DNA from: Fulvivirga ligni
GTDB taxonomy: Bacteria; Bacteroidota; Bacteroidia; Cytophagales; Cyclobacteriaceae
Length of the DNA stretch: 64,000 nt
Assembly: GCF_021389935.1 (NCBI RefSeq)
Contig: NZ_CP089979.1
Location: forward strand, 973,001-1,037,000
Direction: 5' to 3'
The notes beneath the pieces are model-generated. The model saw only the letters and a program-made list of their open reading frames with translations. It searched no databases and was not told where the DNA came from. Both the position numbers and the translations under genes were made by a program. Positions 1-8,493 of this stretch are shown piece by piece. Positions within the stretch are counted from its first letter, which is position 1. The number at the start of each line of letters is the position of its first letter.

Positions 1-465
1 AATGCACTTCAAAACTCCTTCATGAACATTGCTACCGCAAAAGTGGCTACCTCTGCTCATGAAGCGATTGGAATGAACATTCTAAGACCTCAGGATAAAA
101 TTACCATTAACAAAGACAGACAAATTGCTGATGCCAAGGCCACTGTACTTGAGCTAGCCGATGCGGGTTATACACAACCTATCCAGGCTACTAATATAAA
201 AGTACAGGGTAAAACCGGTATGGCACTTTTCATGGCCGGAGTTAGCGGTATGAGAATGGGTAGATACATATCAGACCATGATGTGAAAATAGCCAACAAG
301 ATAGCTTACGTAATGAGTGGAGGAGACCTTTCCTACCCTCAGGAAGTTTCCGAGCAGTACCTTCTAGACCTGGAAAGAGAAGCCTTCCTTTCCCTTACAG
401 GAGAAAAGAAAACGCTGGAAAGAATCCAAAGCATCTTAACCACAGGTAAACCATTGAGAAATTAG
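1..465 (+). CDS. fadN: 3-hydroxyacyl-CoA dehydrogenase / enoyl-CoA hydratase (FadN type), C-terminal part
   Basis: The reading frame is open from the first base, so this is the 3' end (about 154 residues) of a gene that starts before the window. The tail contains a DLEREAFLSL stretch and ends in TGKPLRN, which I recognise as the end of the roughly 800-residue FadN-type bifunctional beta-oxidation enzyme. That enzyme hydrates enoyl-CoA and oxidises 3-hydroxyacyl-CoA in the cytoplasm. The catalytic domains lie outside the window. A thiolase and an acyl-CoA dehydrogenase follow on the same strand, which supports a fatty-acid degradation operon. The exact subfamily name is inferred from the tail and the context. 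Confidence 0.85.
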   Translation, partial: NALQNSFMNIATAKVATSAHEAIGMNILRPQDKITINKDRQIADAKATVLELADAGYTQPIQATNIKVQGKTGMALFMAGVSGMRMGRYISDHDVKIANKIAYVMSGGDLSYPQEVSEQYLLDLEREAFLSLTGEKKTLERIQSILTTGKPLRN

Positions 466-471
466 ATATTG

Positions 472-542
472 AGTTAATAGTTATTGGTGAATTAGTTATT
501 AAAACTATAACCAATAACCCATTAACTGAATAACCAATAACT
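472..542. repeat. Imperfect inverted repeat between beta-oxidation genes
   Basis: Arm agttaatagttattggt at 472-488 pairs with 510-527 with one bulge, and a third partial copy, accaataact, lies at 533-542. The element fills nearly the whole spacer between the FadN-type gene and the thiolase gene. It has no T-run typical of a terminator. It resembles in style the inverted repeats around the four-helix-bundle gene further down the same operon, so it may be an empty relic of the same kind of element (inference). Confidence 0.5.
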
Positions 543-551
543 AAAGAAATA

Positions 552-1727
552 ATGAACGCATATATAATAAAAGGATATAGAACAGCGGTAGGTAGGGCTA
601 AAAAGGGTGGCTTCAGATTCACTCGTCCTGATGACCTGGCCGTGGAAACTATCAAACATTTGGTAAGCTCTATTGAGGGGCTTGAAAATGAGATGGTTGA
701 TGATGTTATCGTTGGAAATGCTGTACAAGAGGCTGAGCAGGGAATGCAGATGGGAAGAATGATTTCCCTTATGGCATTAGGTATTGAAACACCAGGAATG
801 GTGATCAACCGTTACTGTGGGTCTGGCCTGGAAGCAATTCATTTGGCCTCAGCCAAAATTAATGCTGGTATGGCTGATGTAGTAATTGCCGGTGGTACAG
901 AATCCATGTCTATGGTACCTGTAATGGGTTATAAGACAGCGCTTAACTATAAAATAGCCTCTGAGCATCCTGACTACTACACCAGCATGGGATTAACTGC
1001 TGAACAGATAGCACAGGAATGGAAGATCTCCAGGGATGAGCAGGATCAGTTTGCTTACAATTCGCATATGAAAGCCGTGGCGGCTCAGAAAGATGGTAAG
1101 TTCAAAGATGAAATCTTGCCTATCACTGTGAAGGAAACCTATGTTGAAAACGGTAAAAAGAAAAACAGAGAATACGTAGTGGATACTGATGAAGGTCCAA
1201 GAGCTGATACCAGCGTGGAAGTTTTAGGAAAACTAAGACCAGTATTTGCCGCAGGTGGATCCGTTACGGCCGGTAACTCATCTCCTACTAATGACGGTGC
1301 TGCTTTTGTGGTAGTAATGTCAGAGAAGAAGGTGAAAGAACTTGGTCTTGAGCCAGTTGCTCGTATGGTCAGCTATGCCGTGGCAGGCGTTGAGCCTCGC
1401 ATCATGGGTGTAGGTCCTACGTATGCCGTGCCTAAAGCTTTGGATAGAGCAGGTCTAAAATTGAATGATATCGACCTTATTGAATTAAATGAGGCCTTTG
1501 CCGCTCAGTCTATTTCTGTAATCCGTGACCTTGATATGGATATGTCTAAAGTAAATGTAAATGGCGGCGCCATTGCATTAGGACACCCACTAGGAAGCAC
1601 CGGAGCACGTTTGTCCATCACACTTCTAAACGAAATGAGAAGAAGACAAGGCAGCAAATACGGTATGGTAACAGCCTGCGTAGGCGGTGGCCAGGGCGTA
1701 GCCGGTATTTATGAGTTTTTGAAATAA
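552..1727 (+). CDS. fadA: Acetyl-CoA C-acyltransferase (thiolase)
   Basis: A 391-residue thiolase, the usual family length, which carries out the last step of beta-oxidation: CoA-dependent cleavage of 3-ketoacyl-CoA to acetyl-CoA and a shortened acyl-CoA. The nucleophilic Cys89 sits in [10 protein letters not shown], His345 in the GHPLG motif, and the second catalytic Cys376 in ACVGGGQG. All three expected active-site residues are present. The ATG at 552 follows an 86-base spacer after the FadN-type gene and directly precedes the N-terminal beta strand of the family. It is probably co-transcribed with its neighbours, although two repeat-rich spacers interrupt the operon. Confidence 0.95.
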   Translation: MNAYIIKGYRTAVGRAKKGGFRFTRPDDLAVETIKHLVSSIEGLENEMVDDVIVGNAVQEAEQGMQMGRMISLMALGIETPGMVINRYCGSGLEAIHLASAKINAGMADVVIAGGTESMSMVPVMGYKTALNYKIASEHPDYYTSMGLTAEQIAQEWKISRDEQDQFAYNSHMKAVAAQKDGKFKDEILPITVKETYVENGKKKNREYVVDTDEGPRADTSVEVLGKLRPVFAAGGSVTAGNSSPTNDGAAFVVVMSEKKVKELGLEPVARMVSYAVAGVEPRIMGVGPTYAVPKALDRAGLKLNDIDLIELNEAFAAQSISVIRDLDMDMSKVNVNGGAIALGHPLGSTGARLSITLLNEMRRRQGSKYGMVTACVGGGQGVAGIYEFLK

Positions 1728-1757
1728 GATTTGAGTAGTGAGTAAAGAGTATTGAGA
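1727..1757. repeat. Left inverted repeat of the four-helix-bundle insert
   Basis: The blocks agatttgagtag (1727-1738) and agagtattgaga (1746-1757) are exact reverse complements of the two adjoining 12-base blocks at 2198-2209 and 2186-2197. Seven extra bases (1739-1745) separate the blocks on this side. The repeat begins at the last base of the thiolase stop codon. Together with its partner it encloses the gene at 1808-2161. Confidence 0.8.
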
Positions 1758-1807
1758 GGTGAGAAATTAGACTTGAGATTATTGTTCAACCTAAAAATAT
1801 ATCAGTT

Positions 1808-2161
1808 ATGCACAATTTAAATGAATTGAAAATCTGGCATAAATCTATGGATTTGGCGGTCTCAGCTTACAAACTTTCATCAGTGTTTCCCAGTGATGAA
1901 AAATTTGGCCTTACCTCTCAGATTAGAAGAGCGGCAGTGTCTGTATCCTCAAATATTGCTGAGGGAGCAGGACGCAATACTAACAATGAATTTGCTCACT
2001 TTTTAGGAGTTTCTAATGGCTCATCTTATGAATTACAGACTCAACTCATCATAGCCGAAAGGCTGGGTTATTGTGATAATAAGGAGATGAGCTTATTACT
2101 AAATGACATTATAGAAGTTCAGAAAATGAATTTCACCTTTCAAAGAAGATTAAAACAATAA
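1808..2161 (+). CDS. Four-helix-bundle protein (23S rRNA intervening-sequence protein family)
   Basis: A 117-residue protein with the hallmarks of the four-helix-bundle/S23 family: an N-terminal LKIWHKSMDLA, then FGLTSQIRRAAVSVSSNIAEG and an arginine-rich continuation. Family members were first noticed in intervening sequences of 23S rRNA and share the fold of Avd, the accessory protein of diversity-generating retroelements. Their molecular role is not established. Here the gene sits inside a beta-oxidation operon to which it has no obvious link and is bracketed by 24-base inverted repeats at 1727-1757 and 2186-2209. That suggests it arrived as a small insert. The family call is firm; mobility is inference. 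Confidence 0.88.
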   Translation: MHNLNELKIWHKSMDLAVSAYKLSSVFPSDEKFGLTSQIRRAAVSVSSNIAEGAGRNTNNEFAHFLGVSNGSSYELQTQLIIAERLGYCDNKEMSLLLNDIIEVQKMNFTFQRRLKQ

Positions 2162-2185
2162 AACATTCGATTTGAGCAAGTGACG

Positions 2186-2209
2186 TCTCAATACTCTCTA
2201 CTCAAATCT
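2186..2209. repeat. Right inverted repeat of the four-helix-bundle insert
   Basis: tctcaatactct followed directly by ctactcaaatct, the reverse complement of the two blocks at 1746-1757 and 1727-1738. It ends 15 bases before the acyl-CoA dehydrogenase ATG at 2225, so it forms most of that gene's upstream region and could pair with the left copy in the transcript to form a long stem closing off the small gene. Confidence 0.8.
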
Positions 2210-2224
2210 ATAAATCAAATTACT

Positions 2225-4030
2225 ATGAGTACAGCAACAGAACAAGCCAATGCTGCTATTAAAGGTGGCGAGTTTTTAATAAAGGAAACAGAAGCGAAAG
2301 ACGTTTTTATTCCTGAAGAATGGAATGAAGAGCAAAAGATGATTGCTCAGACCTGTAAAGATTTCTTGAAGCAGGAAGTATTAACTCGCCTGGATGAGAT
2401 TGATTCTATGAAGCATCCAGAGTTAATGCCTTCTTTGCTAGATAAAGCCGGAGAGCTAGGTCTTCTAGGTACTTCAGTGCCGGAGCAGTATGGTGGTTTT
2501 GGTATGGACTTTAACACTTCTATGCTTGTAGCTGAAGTTTTAGGTGCAGGACATTCATTTGCTGTTGCTATTTCTGCTCATACCGGTATCGGCACATTGC
2601 CTATTTTGTATTATGGAAATGAAGAGCAGAAGGCTAAATATTTGCCTAAGCTCGCTACTGGTGAATGGAAAGCAGCTTACTGCTTAACTGAGCCAGATTC
2701 TGGTTCTGATGCTAATTCTGGTAAAACCAAAGCGAAACTTACTGATGATGGTAAACACTATATCATCAATGGTCAGAAAATGTGGATAACCAATGGTGGT
2801 TTTGCAGATGTGTACATCGTTTTTGCTAAAATAGATGACGATAAAAACCTTTCCGCCTTCATCGTGGAGAAAGACTTTGGTGGTATCACAATGAACGAGG
2901 AAGAGAAGAAGATGGGTATCAAAGGATCTTCTACTCGTCAGATCTTCTTTAACGACTGCAAGGTGCCCGTAGAGAATATGCTTTCTGAAAGAGAGAACGG
3001 CTTTAAAATCGCTGTAAATATTCTAAATATTGGTAGAATTAAGCTGGGTGCAGCTGCTATTGGTGGTAGCAAAGGAGTAATTGATAATGCTGTTAACTAC
3101 GCAAACGAAAGAAAGCAGTTTGGTACTTCTATCTCTAGCTTCGGTGCTATTAAGCACAAACTGGCAGAGATGGCTACTAAAGTATATGCTTCAGAGTCAG
3201 CTCATTACCGTGCAGGACAGAATATTGATGATGCCTATGATTCGTTAGTGCAAGGTGGAATGGATCCTGCAAAAGCAAGGTTAAAGTCAGTAGAGGAATT
3301 CGCTATTGAGTGTGCTATTCTAAAAGTACACGGTTCTGAAGTGCTTGATTTTGTTACTGATGAAGGTGTACAGATATATGGTGGCATGGGTTTCTCAGCT
3401 GATGGTCCTATGGACAGAGCTTATCGTGATGCACGTATCAACCGAATATTTGAAGGTACCAATGAGATCAACAGAATGTTGTGTATCGACATGCTTATGA
3501 AAAGAGCACTGAAAGGTCACCTTGATTTAATGACGCCAGCTATGGCAGTGCAAAAGGAGCTGATGTCTATTCCTGACTTCGGAGCTTCTGATGATGAGAC
3601 ATTATTTGCTAAAGAGAAAAAAGCACTAAATAACCTAAAGAAGGCCGGATTGATGGTAGCTGGTGCAGCTGTACAGAAGTTCATGCAAAAGTTAGGTGAA
3701 GAGCAAGAGATATTGATGAACATGGCTGATATGCTTATTGAAGGTTATGTAGCTGAATCTTGTCTGCTAAGAGTAGAGAAACTCGTGGGCCAAAAAGGAG
3801 AGGAAGCCTTAAAGACTGAAATAGATATGATGCGCGTGTATTTATATGAGGCTGTTGAAAAAGCTGCTTCTGCAGGTAAGCAAGCCATCTATGCTTTTGC
3901 AGAAGGAGATGAGCAGCGCATGATGCTTATGGGATTAAAACGATTTACCAAGTTAGAGTCATTTAACTTGAAAGACGCTCGAAGAAGGATAGCCGATCAA
4001 ATGATCGCGAAGAATGAGTATTCTTTTTAG
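2225..4030 (+). CDS. Acyl-CoA dehydrogenase (FadE-like, with C-terminal extension)
   Basis: A 601-residue FAD enzyme for the first, alpha-beta dehydrogenating step of beta-oxidation. The core (about residues 20-430) has the family motifs AYCLTEPDSGSDA, MWITNGG and FEGTNEINR; Glu410 in FEGT is at the usual position of the catalytic base. About 170 extra residues follow, as in long-chain enzymes of the VLCAD type that Bacteroidota commonly carry. The ATG at 2225 is preferred over a GTG at 2180, because the latter would translate the inverted repeat at 2186-2209 as protein. A terminator follows at 4058-4089. It closes the operon that begins before the window. Confidence 0.94.
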   Translation: MSTATEQANAAIKGGEFLIKETEAKDVFIPEEWNEEQKMIAQTCKDFLKQEVLTRLDEIDSMKHPELMPSLLDKAGELGLLGTSVPEQYGGFGMDFNTSMLVAEVLGAGHSFAVAISAHTGIGTLPILYYGNEEQKAKYLPKLATGEWKAAYCLTEPDSGSDANSGKTKAKLTDDGKHYIINGQKMWITNGGFADVYIVFAKIDDDKNLSAFIVEKDFGGITMNEEEKKMGIKGSSTRQIFFNDCKVPVENMLSERENGFKIAVNILNIGRIKLGAAAIGGSKGVIDNAVNYANERKQFGTSISSFGAIKHKLAEMATKVYASESAHYRAGQNIDDAYDSLVQGGMDPAKARLKSVEEFAIECAILKVHGSEVLDFVTDEGVQIYGGMGFSADGPMDRAYRDARINRIFEGTNEINRMLCIDMLMKRALKGHLDLMTPAMAVQKELMSIPDFGASDDETLFAKEKKALNNLKKAGLMVAGAAVQKFMQKLGEEQEILMNMADMLIEGYVAESCLLRVEKLVGQKGEEALKTEIDMMRVYLYEAVEKAASAGKQAIYAFAEGDEQRMMLMGLKRFTKLESFNLKDARRRIADQMIAKNEYSF

Positions 4031-4057
4031 AGATCCAGATTAATAGTTAAAAGAGAG

Positions 4058-4089
4058 TAAGGTGTCTGTTGCAGACACCTTATTTTTTT
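4058..4089 (+). terminator. Rho-independent terminator of the beta-oxidation operon
   Basis: Perfect 11-bp stem taaggtgtctg / cagacacctta with loop ttg, followed by a run of seven T. It lies between convergent genes and is oriented for the plus strand; the minus-strand side has no comparable T-run. Confidence 0.9.
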
Positions 4090-4093
4090 GTGA

Positions 4094-4477
4094 TTACCCT
4101 AACCACTTTCTCGCTTCGTCCTCACTATCAAAGTATTGCATTTCTGCGGTGGCACTCATGATGGTTTTTACATTGTCTATGTAGAATTTTTTGAAAACAT
4201 CTTTTTCTACTACAATAGCAATCTTGTTTAATCCGGCCTGAATTGCCTTTGGAAGGATTTCTTCTCGGAGCCATTTAGCGTTGCTTGGCCCCACTACTCC
4301 CTGCTTTCTAATATCAGAAATCCATTTATTGGCCTTATTATCAATAATGGCGTTTAATGCGCCGGTAAAAATTTCTCTATACATTCCTTCTGTTGGTATC
4401 TTTTTCCATACCACGTGCACGGCGTTAAGATCTGCCTCATAAGAGATGGTAGAATAATCGTCGTTTCGAATTTCCAT
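4094..4477 (-). CDS. STAS/SpoIIAA-like domain protein
   Basis: A 127-residue soluble protein without a signal peptide. The alternating beta/alpha pattern and the ending YFDSEDEARKWL resemble small SpoIIAA-like (STAS-fold) proteins, which often end with such an aspartate/glutamate-rich helix and a WL pair. Its role is unknown; proteins of this type in Bacteroidota are usually annotated as hypothetical. It lies 10 bases downstream of a K+ channel gene on the same strand and is probably co-transcribed with it. No catalytic motif was seen. Confidence 0.6.
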   Translation of the reverse strand: MEIRNDDYSTISYEADLNAVHVVWKKIPTEGMYREIFTGALNAIIDNKANKWISDIRKQGVVGPSNAKWLREEILPKAIQAGLNKIAIVVEKDVFKKFYIDNVKTIMSATAEMQYFDSEDEARKWLG

Positions 4478-4487
4478 GAGTGTTAGT

Positions 4488-5516
4488 TTAGTCGTTTATA
4501 AAGTGCGATTTGAAATTGGAAATGTTGTGTTTCGTTCCTAGGATGATCAACACATCTCCTTTTTCAATTTTTTTATCTGATGCCGGGTTGAATATAAACC
4601 CCTCTTTATCATCTTTAAAAGCAATTATGGTGACACCACTTTTCTGTCTGATGTCTAATTCCCTTATTGTTTTATGATGAAATTCATCTTTTAATCGAGC
4701 GTAACTCACCTCTTCCAGCTCCAGATGCTGTTCGCCAACTCCACTTAGTAGCTCTAAAAATTCTATAACATAGGGTTTTGTGATAAGGTTTGCCATGTGA
4801 ATACCCCCTAACCTATCAGGCATTACTACATGAGAAGCCCCGGCACGGTAAAGTTTCTTTTCAGAATTGGTCTCTGCCGCCTTAGCAATCACATTAATTG
4901 TCGGGTTCAGCTCCTTTGCTGTAAGAGTGATAAAAACGTTATCGGCATCACTAGGAAGGGCTGTTATCACTGTTGATGCACGTTCCAGGCCTGCTTCCAG
5001 GAGCACTTCATCTAAAGTGGCATTACCACTGATAAAAGCATATTTTTTTTCTTCAGGAAAGGCGTCTATCACTTCATTATCTCTTTCTATAATTACAAAG
5101 TCCTTTTGTGCCTTGTGCAATTCTTCGCACGCCATGGCGCCATTTCTACCAAAACCACAAACAATGACATGATCTTTCAATTTATTCACTTCTCTCGCTG
5201 AAATATAGTTTTTAAAAACCCTGCCTAACTCGCCTTCAAACAAAAAGGTAGATAGTACAGAAACAGTATAAGCAAAAATGCCAAGATTTAAAACGATGTA
5301 ACATACCGTGAAGATTTTTCCATTGGTAGAAAGGGCATTTACCTCAGTAAAACCTACCGTAGCAAAGGTTATTATAGACATATAAACAGCGTCTATTATA
5401 TTATACCCCTCTATATAAATATAGCCCACTGTGCCTATAATTAGGCTGAGTAAGAATAATAGGGTGGCATAAATAAGCTTAATAACACTTCTCGGCATCT
5501 CTTTTCTCATATTCAA
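4488..5516 (-). CDS. Two-TM potassium channel with RCK (TrkA-N/TrkA-C) domain
   Basis: A 342-residue MthK-like ion channel. Residues 12-32 and 68-92 are membrane helices flanking a pore loop with TVGFT at 53-57 in place of the canonical TVGYG. A Rossmann-type RCK domain starts with VIVCGFGRNG at about 117-126 and is followed by a C-terminal TrkA-C-like region (about 255-342). Such channels open in response to ligands bound by the RCK ring at the inner membrane. The altered filter leaves ion selectivity uncertain. The STAS-like gene follows after 10 bases; a sulfotransferase gene diverges upstream. Confidence 0.88.
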   Translation of the reverse strand: MNMRKEMPRSVIKLIYATLLFLLSLIIGTVGYIYIEGYNIIDAVYMSIITFATVGFTEVNALSTNGKIFTVCYIVLNLGIFAYTVSVLSTFLFEGELGRVFKNYISAREVNKLKDHVIVCGFGRNGAMACEELHKAQKDFVIIERDNEVIDAFPEEKKYAFISGNATLDEVLLEAGLERASTVITALPSDADNVFITLTAKELNPTINVIAKAAETNSEKKLYRAGASHVVMPDRLGGIHMANLITKPYVIEFLELLSGVGEQHLELEEVSYARLKDEFHHKTIRELDIRQKSGVTIIAFKDDKEGFIFNPASDKKIEKGDVLIILGTKHNISNFKSHFIND

Positions 5517-5568
5517 AGTTGAAGATATTGATATTGTAAATTCTATCCAATTTTTATAGTTTACGGAA

Positions 5569-6282
5569 ATGAAAATCCTCTCCTTATGGTCGGGACCCAG
5601 AAATGTGTCTACGGCCTTGATGTATTCCTTTGCTCAACGTCCGGATACCCATGTAATAGATGAGCCTTTATATGCTCATTACCTGGCCAATACACCGGTA
5701 GAGCATCCTGGTGGAGATGAGGTGCTTCAAGTCATGGAAAATGATGGAGACAAGGTATTGACCGACCTGTTTGATGATGACCATAGTGCTGATCTGATAT
5801 TTCTGAAAAATATGGCCCACCATTGGATTCATTTAAATGACAACTGGCTGGCTAAAATGGATCATTTATTTCTAATCCGTGACCCCAGGGAAATGCTTCC
5901 ATCATTGATCAACCAGATTCCACAGCCTATCTTAAGAGATACGGGATTAAAAATGCAGTATGATCTCTACCATACCATGCAGGCGCAAGGCAAAAAACCG
6001 GAGATTATAGACTCAAAGAGATTGCTCCTAAATCCTGCCGTTATTTTGCGTAAGGCATGCGATGCTTTACAAATTCCATTTACAGAGGGCATGCTAAGAT
6101 GGGAAGCGGGGGCCAGACCTGAAGATGGTGTTTGGGCAAAGCAATGGTACCATAGTGTACACCAGTCTACAGGATTTTCACCTTATAAAACCAAAACCGA
6201 ACCCTTTCCGGATCAACTCTTACCCTTGCTGGAGGAGTGCGAACCCTATTATCAATTTCTATTAGAACGAGCTTTACAATAA
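5569..6282 (+). CDS. Sulfotransferase-family protein
   Basis: A 237-residue protein with an N-terminal SLWSGPRNVSTALM segment that fits the 5'-phosphosulfate-binding P-loop of the sulfotransferase superfamily, and an FLIRDPREMLPS segment that fits the 3'-phosphate-binding (RDPR) motif at about residues 103-114. The substrate cannot be deduced. The gene is separated by a single base from a branched-chain-type aminotransferase gene, so the two are almost certainly translated from one message. Homologues may be annotated simply as sulfotransferase or hypothetical. The start ATG at 5569 immediately precedes the conserved P-loop. Confidence 0.75.
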   Translation: MKILSLWSGPRNVSTALMYSFAQRPDTHVIDEPLYAHYLANTPVEHPGGDEVLQVMENDGDKVLTDLFDDDHSADLIFLKNMAHHWIHLNDNWLAKMDHLFLIRDPREMLPSLINQIPQPILRDTGLKMQYDLYHTMQAQGKKPEIIDSKRLLLNPAVILRKACDALQIPFTEGMLRWEAGARPEDGVWAKQWYHSVHQSTGFSPYKTKTEPFPDQLLPLLEECEPYYQFLLERALQ

Positions 6283-6283
6283 C

Positions 6284-7198
6284 ATGATGAGAGAAGTACA
6301 ATTACCTGACGAAAGAAATAAGGATATTTTAATCAATATAAACGGCACACTTTACCCTAGAGATGAAGCCAAGGTATCAGTATTTGATAGTGTAGTACAA
6401 GGTGGAGATGCTGTGTGGGAAGGTCTAAGGATCTACAATGGCAAGGTGTTTATGCTGGAAGAGCACCTTGACAGGTTAGTGGCTTCCGCCAAAGCAATGG
6501 CGTTTGCAGAGATACCAACCAAAGAGGAGGTAAAGGCTGAGGTTTTTAAAACATTGAACGCCAATAAAATGTATGACGAGGCTCACATAAGACTAACTCT
6601 GACCAGAGGAAAGAAAGTGACTTCAGGGATGAGTCCACATTTTAATCAGTACGGGCCAACCCTCATCGTACTGGCAGAATGGAAAAAGCCGGTATATGAT
6701 AATGAAGGTATAGACCTGATTACGTCCTCTATCCGCAGAAATAGTCCTCAATGTGTGGATTCAAAAATTCATCATAATAACCTCATCAATAATATTCTGG
6801 CCAAAATAGAAGCCAATCTTGCAGGCGTGGCCGATGCCGTAATGCTTGATGTTGATGGATTTGTATCGGAAACTAATGCCACCAACATTTTCTTCATTAA
6901 TGGTGAAAATGTGAAAACTCCTTTTGCTGATAGCTGCCTGCCAGGTATTACCAGGTCTAATGTTATTAAGCTTTGTGATAAGAATAATATTCCTATTAAG
7001 GAGAAAAGAATCTCTATAGCCGAAATGTATATTGCTGATCAAGTATTCGTTACCGGAACTATGGGGGAGATAACTCCTGTTTTAAAGATAGATGGCAGAC
7101 AAATTGGGTCAGGGAAAAAGGGTGATCTCACAAAAAAGATTGAAAAACTTTACCTGCAAATGACCAAAGATGATGGAATAGTGATTCCTAAGTATTAA
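6284..7198 (+). CDS. Class IV aminotransferase (IlvE-like)
   Basis: A 304-residue PLP enzyme of fold type IV. Lys161 in VDSKIHHNN is the expected Schiff-base lysine, and the SETNATNIFF segment at 195-204 is the conserved glutamate/asparagine region contacting PLP. The family includes branched-chain amino acid, D-amino acid and aminodeoxychorismate aminotransferases; IlvE-like is the closest by overall pattern, but the substrate is not proven. The gene starts one base after the sulfotransferase stop. Two consecutive ATG codons (6284 and 6287) are possible starts. Confidence 0.85.
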   Translation: MMREVQLPDERNKDILININGTLYPRDEAKVSVFDSVVQGGDAVWEGLRIYNGKVFMLEEHLDRLVASAKAMAFAEIPTKEEVKAEVFKTLNANKMYDEAHIRLTLTRGKKVTSGMSPHFNQYGPTLIVLAEWKKPVYDNEGIDLITSSIRRNSPQCVDSKIHHNNLINNILAKIEANLAGVADAVMLDVDGFVSETNATNIFFINGENVKTPFADSCLPGITRSNVIKLCDKNNIPIKEKRISIAEMYIADQVFVTGTMGEITPVLKIDGRQIGSGKKGDLTKKIEKLYLQMTKDDGIVIPKY

Positions 7199-7227
7199 TA
7201 TTGAAAATTCAACCAATGTACTAAAGT

Positions 7228-8493
7228 ATGAATCCATCGGAAAAAGGATGGTTGAGAGGGTTTCTGGAAGCTAGAAAAGAATCATTTCTTCATAACATCA
7301 AGGAACAAGTTCGAGGCCAGAATCCTGATCAGTCTTTTTATGGTTTAATACAACCTACCGGTATTATGTACGGATATCCTGTAGATACGGTAGAAAAGGA
7401 ACATCAGGCTAGCTGGCACAACTCTGATAAGGTAAAAGTTATTCTTTTGGATACTTTTATAAACATCGCTGAGCTTTATAGCGAGGGTGGTGCAGATGAT
7501 TACTGGCAGCTGATGGAAGACGTTATGAATAGCGTAAATCGCTTTTATAATGGCGTATATCCTGAAATAGCTACTTCCAGCACTAACTGGCTCGGAAGGA
7601 AAATAGATACTTTTGCTCTTACCGAGAAAATTCTTGAGAAGCGTATTGATATAGCTTTCAAAAAATCATCTGGTAATTTCTGGGCAGAGTTTTTCTATCA
7701 TACGCAGCTTTTTCTGGATGTTTATATCTTTAGTCAATGGAGCCATACTACTCAGGATCAGGTGCTTACCGACTTCTTCCGTGAGGAGAAAGTTGACTTA
7801 AGCTATACCTCGGTTAAGGTGATGGCTGCTGCTGCTCATGCTAACAAAAAAGTAGAAACTGAGGAGCAAAAGCTTTTCCAACATTTCATTGAAAATTCAG
7901 CATTTCCAGTGGAGAAGAGGCGCGTAGCTCAGGAATATTTTATTCATGGGCTGGGTATTCAGGATATTCCTGTAGAGCCTACTGATTCATGGATTATACG
8001 AAAGTTTTTCCTGGAGCTGGCTATACTTACCATTTGGTCAGATAAGAAAGTAGATGATATAGAAATAGAATTCCTGCAGGGATTCAACAAATCATTAGGC
8101 TTTTCTGATGATGATTTTGATCATAGTATGATTGCCGTGGAGGGCTTTGTGCTTCAAAACTGGCATCAATTGGATTCACTTCAGGATAAAAAAGAGTTTG
8201 CCGAAGTGAGTGATGAGTATGTGCTACGCATCTCCAGAGTGGTTGAAAAATATCGTAATAGAATTACCAAAGGCATTACCGAAGATATTGACTTACTCAC
8301 AGTAATAAAGTCAGGTGTATCTGCAGAGCTCAATGATGTGGAAAAGGAGATCATTAAGGATAAGCTTATTGCTTTACTTAAGGAAATTCCAAGCTTCAGA
8401 GTGATTGCACTACCCAATGATTTTCTAACGTTTAACATTCTCCTAAGGATCATTCCGAAGGACATTATGAAAGACGTGTTACAGAGTACTTAA
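7228..8493 (+). CDS. TerB-like domain protein
   Basis: A 421-residue cytoplasmic protein without signal or membrane helices. Two segments, MAAAAHANKKVETEEQKLF and LAILTIWSDKKVDDIEIEFL (roughly residues 205-300), have the acidic helical pattern of TerB-like repeats, in which helices begin with a small-residue run and an acidic K-V-[DE]-x-E turn. TerB proteins are linked to tellurite and membrane-stress responses. The gene is convergent with a TerC-family gene and the two stop codons overlap. The function of the N-terminal 190 residues is unknown to me. Confidence 0.55.
   Translation: MNPSEKGWLRGFLEARKESFLHNIKEQVRGQNPDQSFYGLIQPTGIMYGYPVDTVEKEHQASWHNSDKVKVILLDTFINIAELYSEGGADDYWQLMEDVMNSVNRFYNGVYPEIATSSTNWLGRKIDTFALTEKILEKRIDIAFKKSSGNFWAEFFYHTQLFLDVYIFSQWSHTTQDQVLTDFFREEKVDLSYTSVKVMAAAAHANKKVETEEQKLFQHFIENSAFPVEKRRVAQEYFIHGLGIQDIPVEPTDSWIIRKFFLELAILTIWSDKKVDDIEIEFLQGFNKSLGFSDDDFDHSMIAVEGFVLQNWHQLDSLQDKKEFAEVSDEYVLRISRVVEKYRNRITKGITEDIDLLTVIKSGVSAELNDVEKEIIKDKLIALLKEIPSFRVIALPNDFLTFNILLRIIPKDIMKDVLQST

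Noticed and set aside
2180-2224. Upstream GTG start for the acyl-CoA dehydrogenase
   Set aside because: It would translate the inverted repeat 2186-2209 into protein; ATG 2225 fits the family N-terminus.
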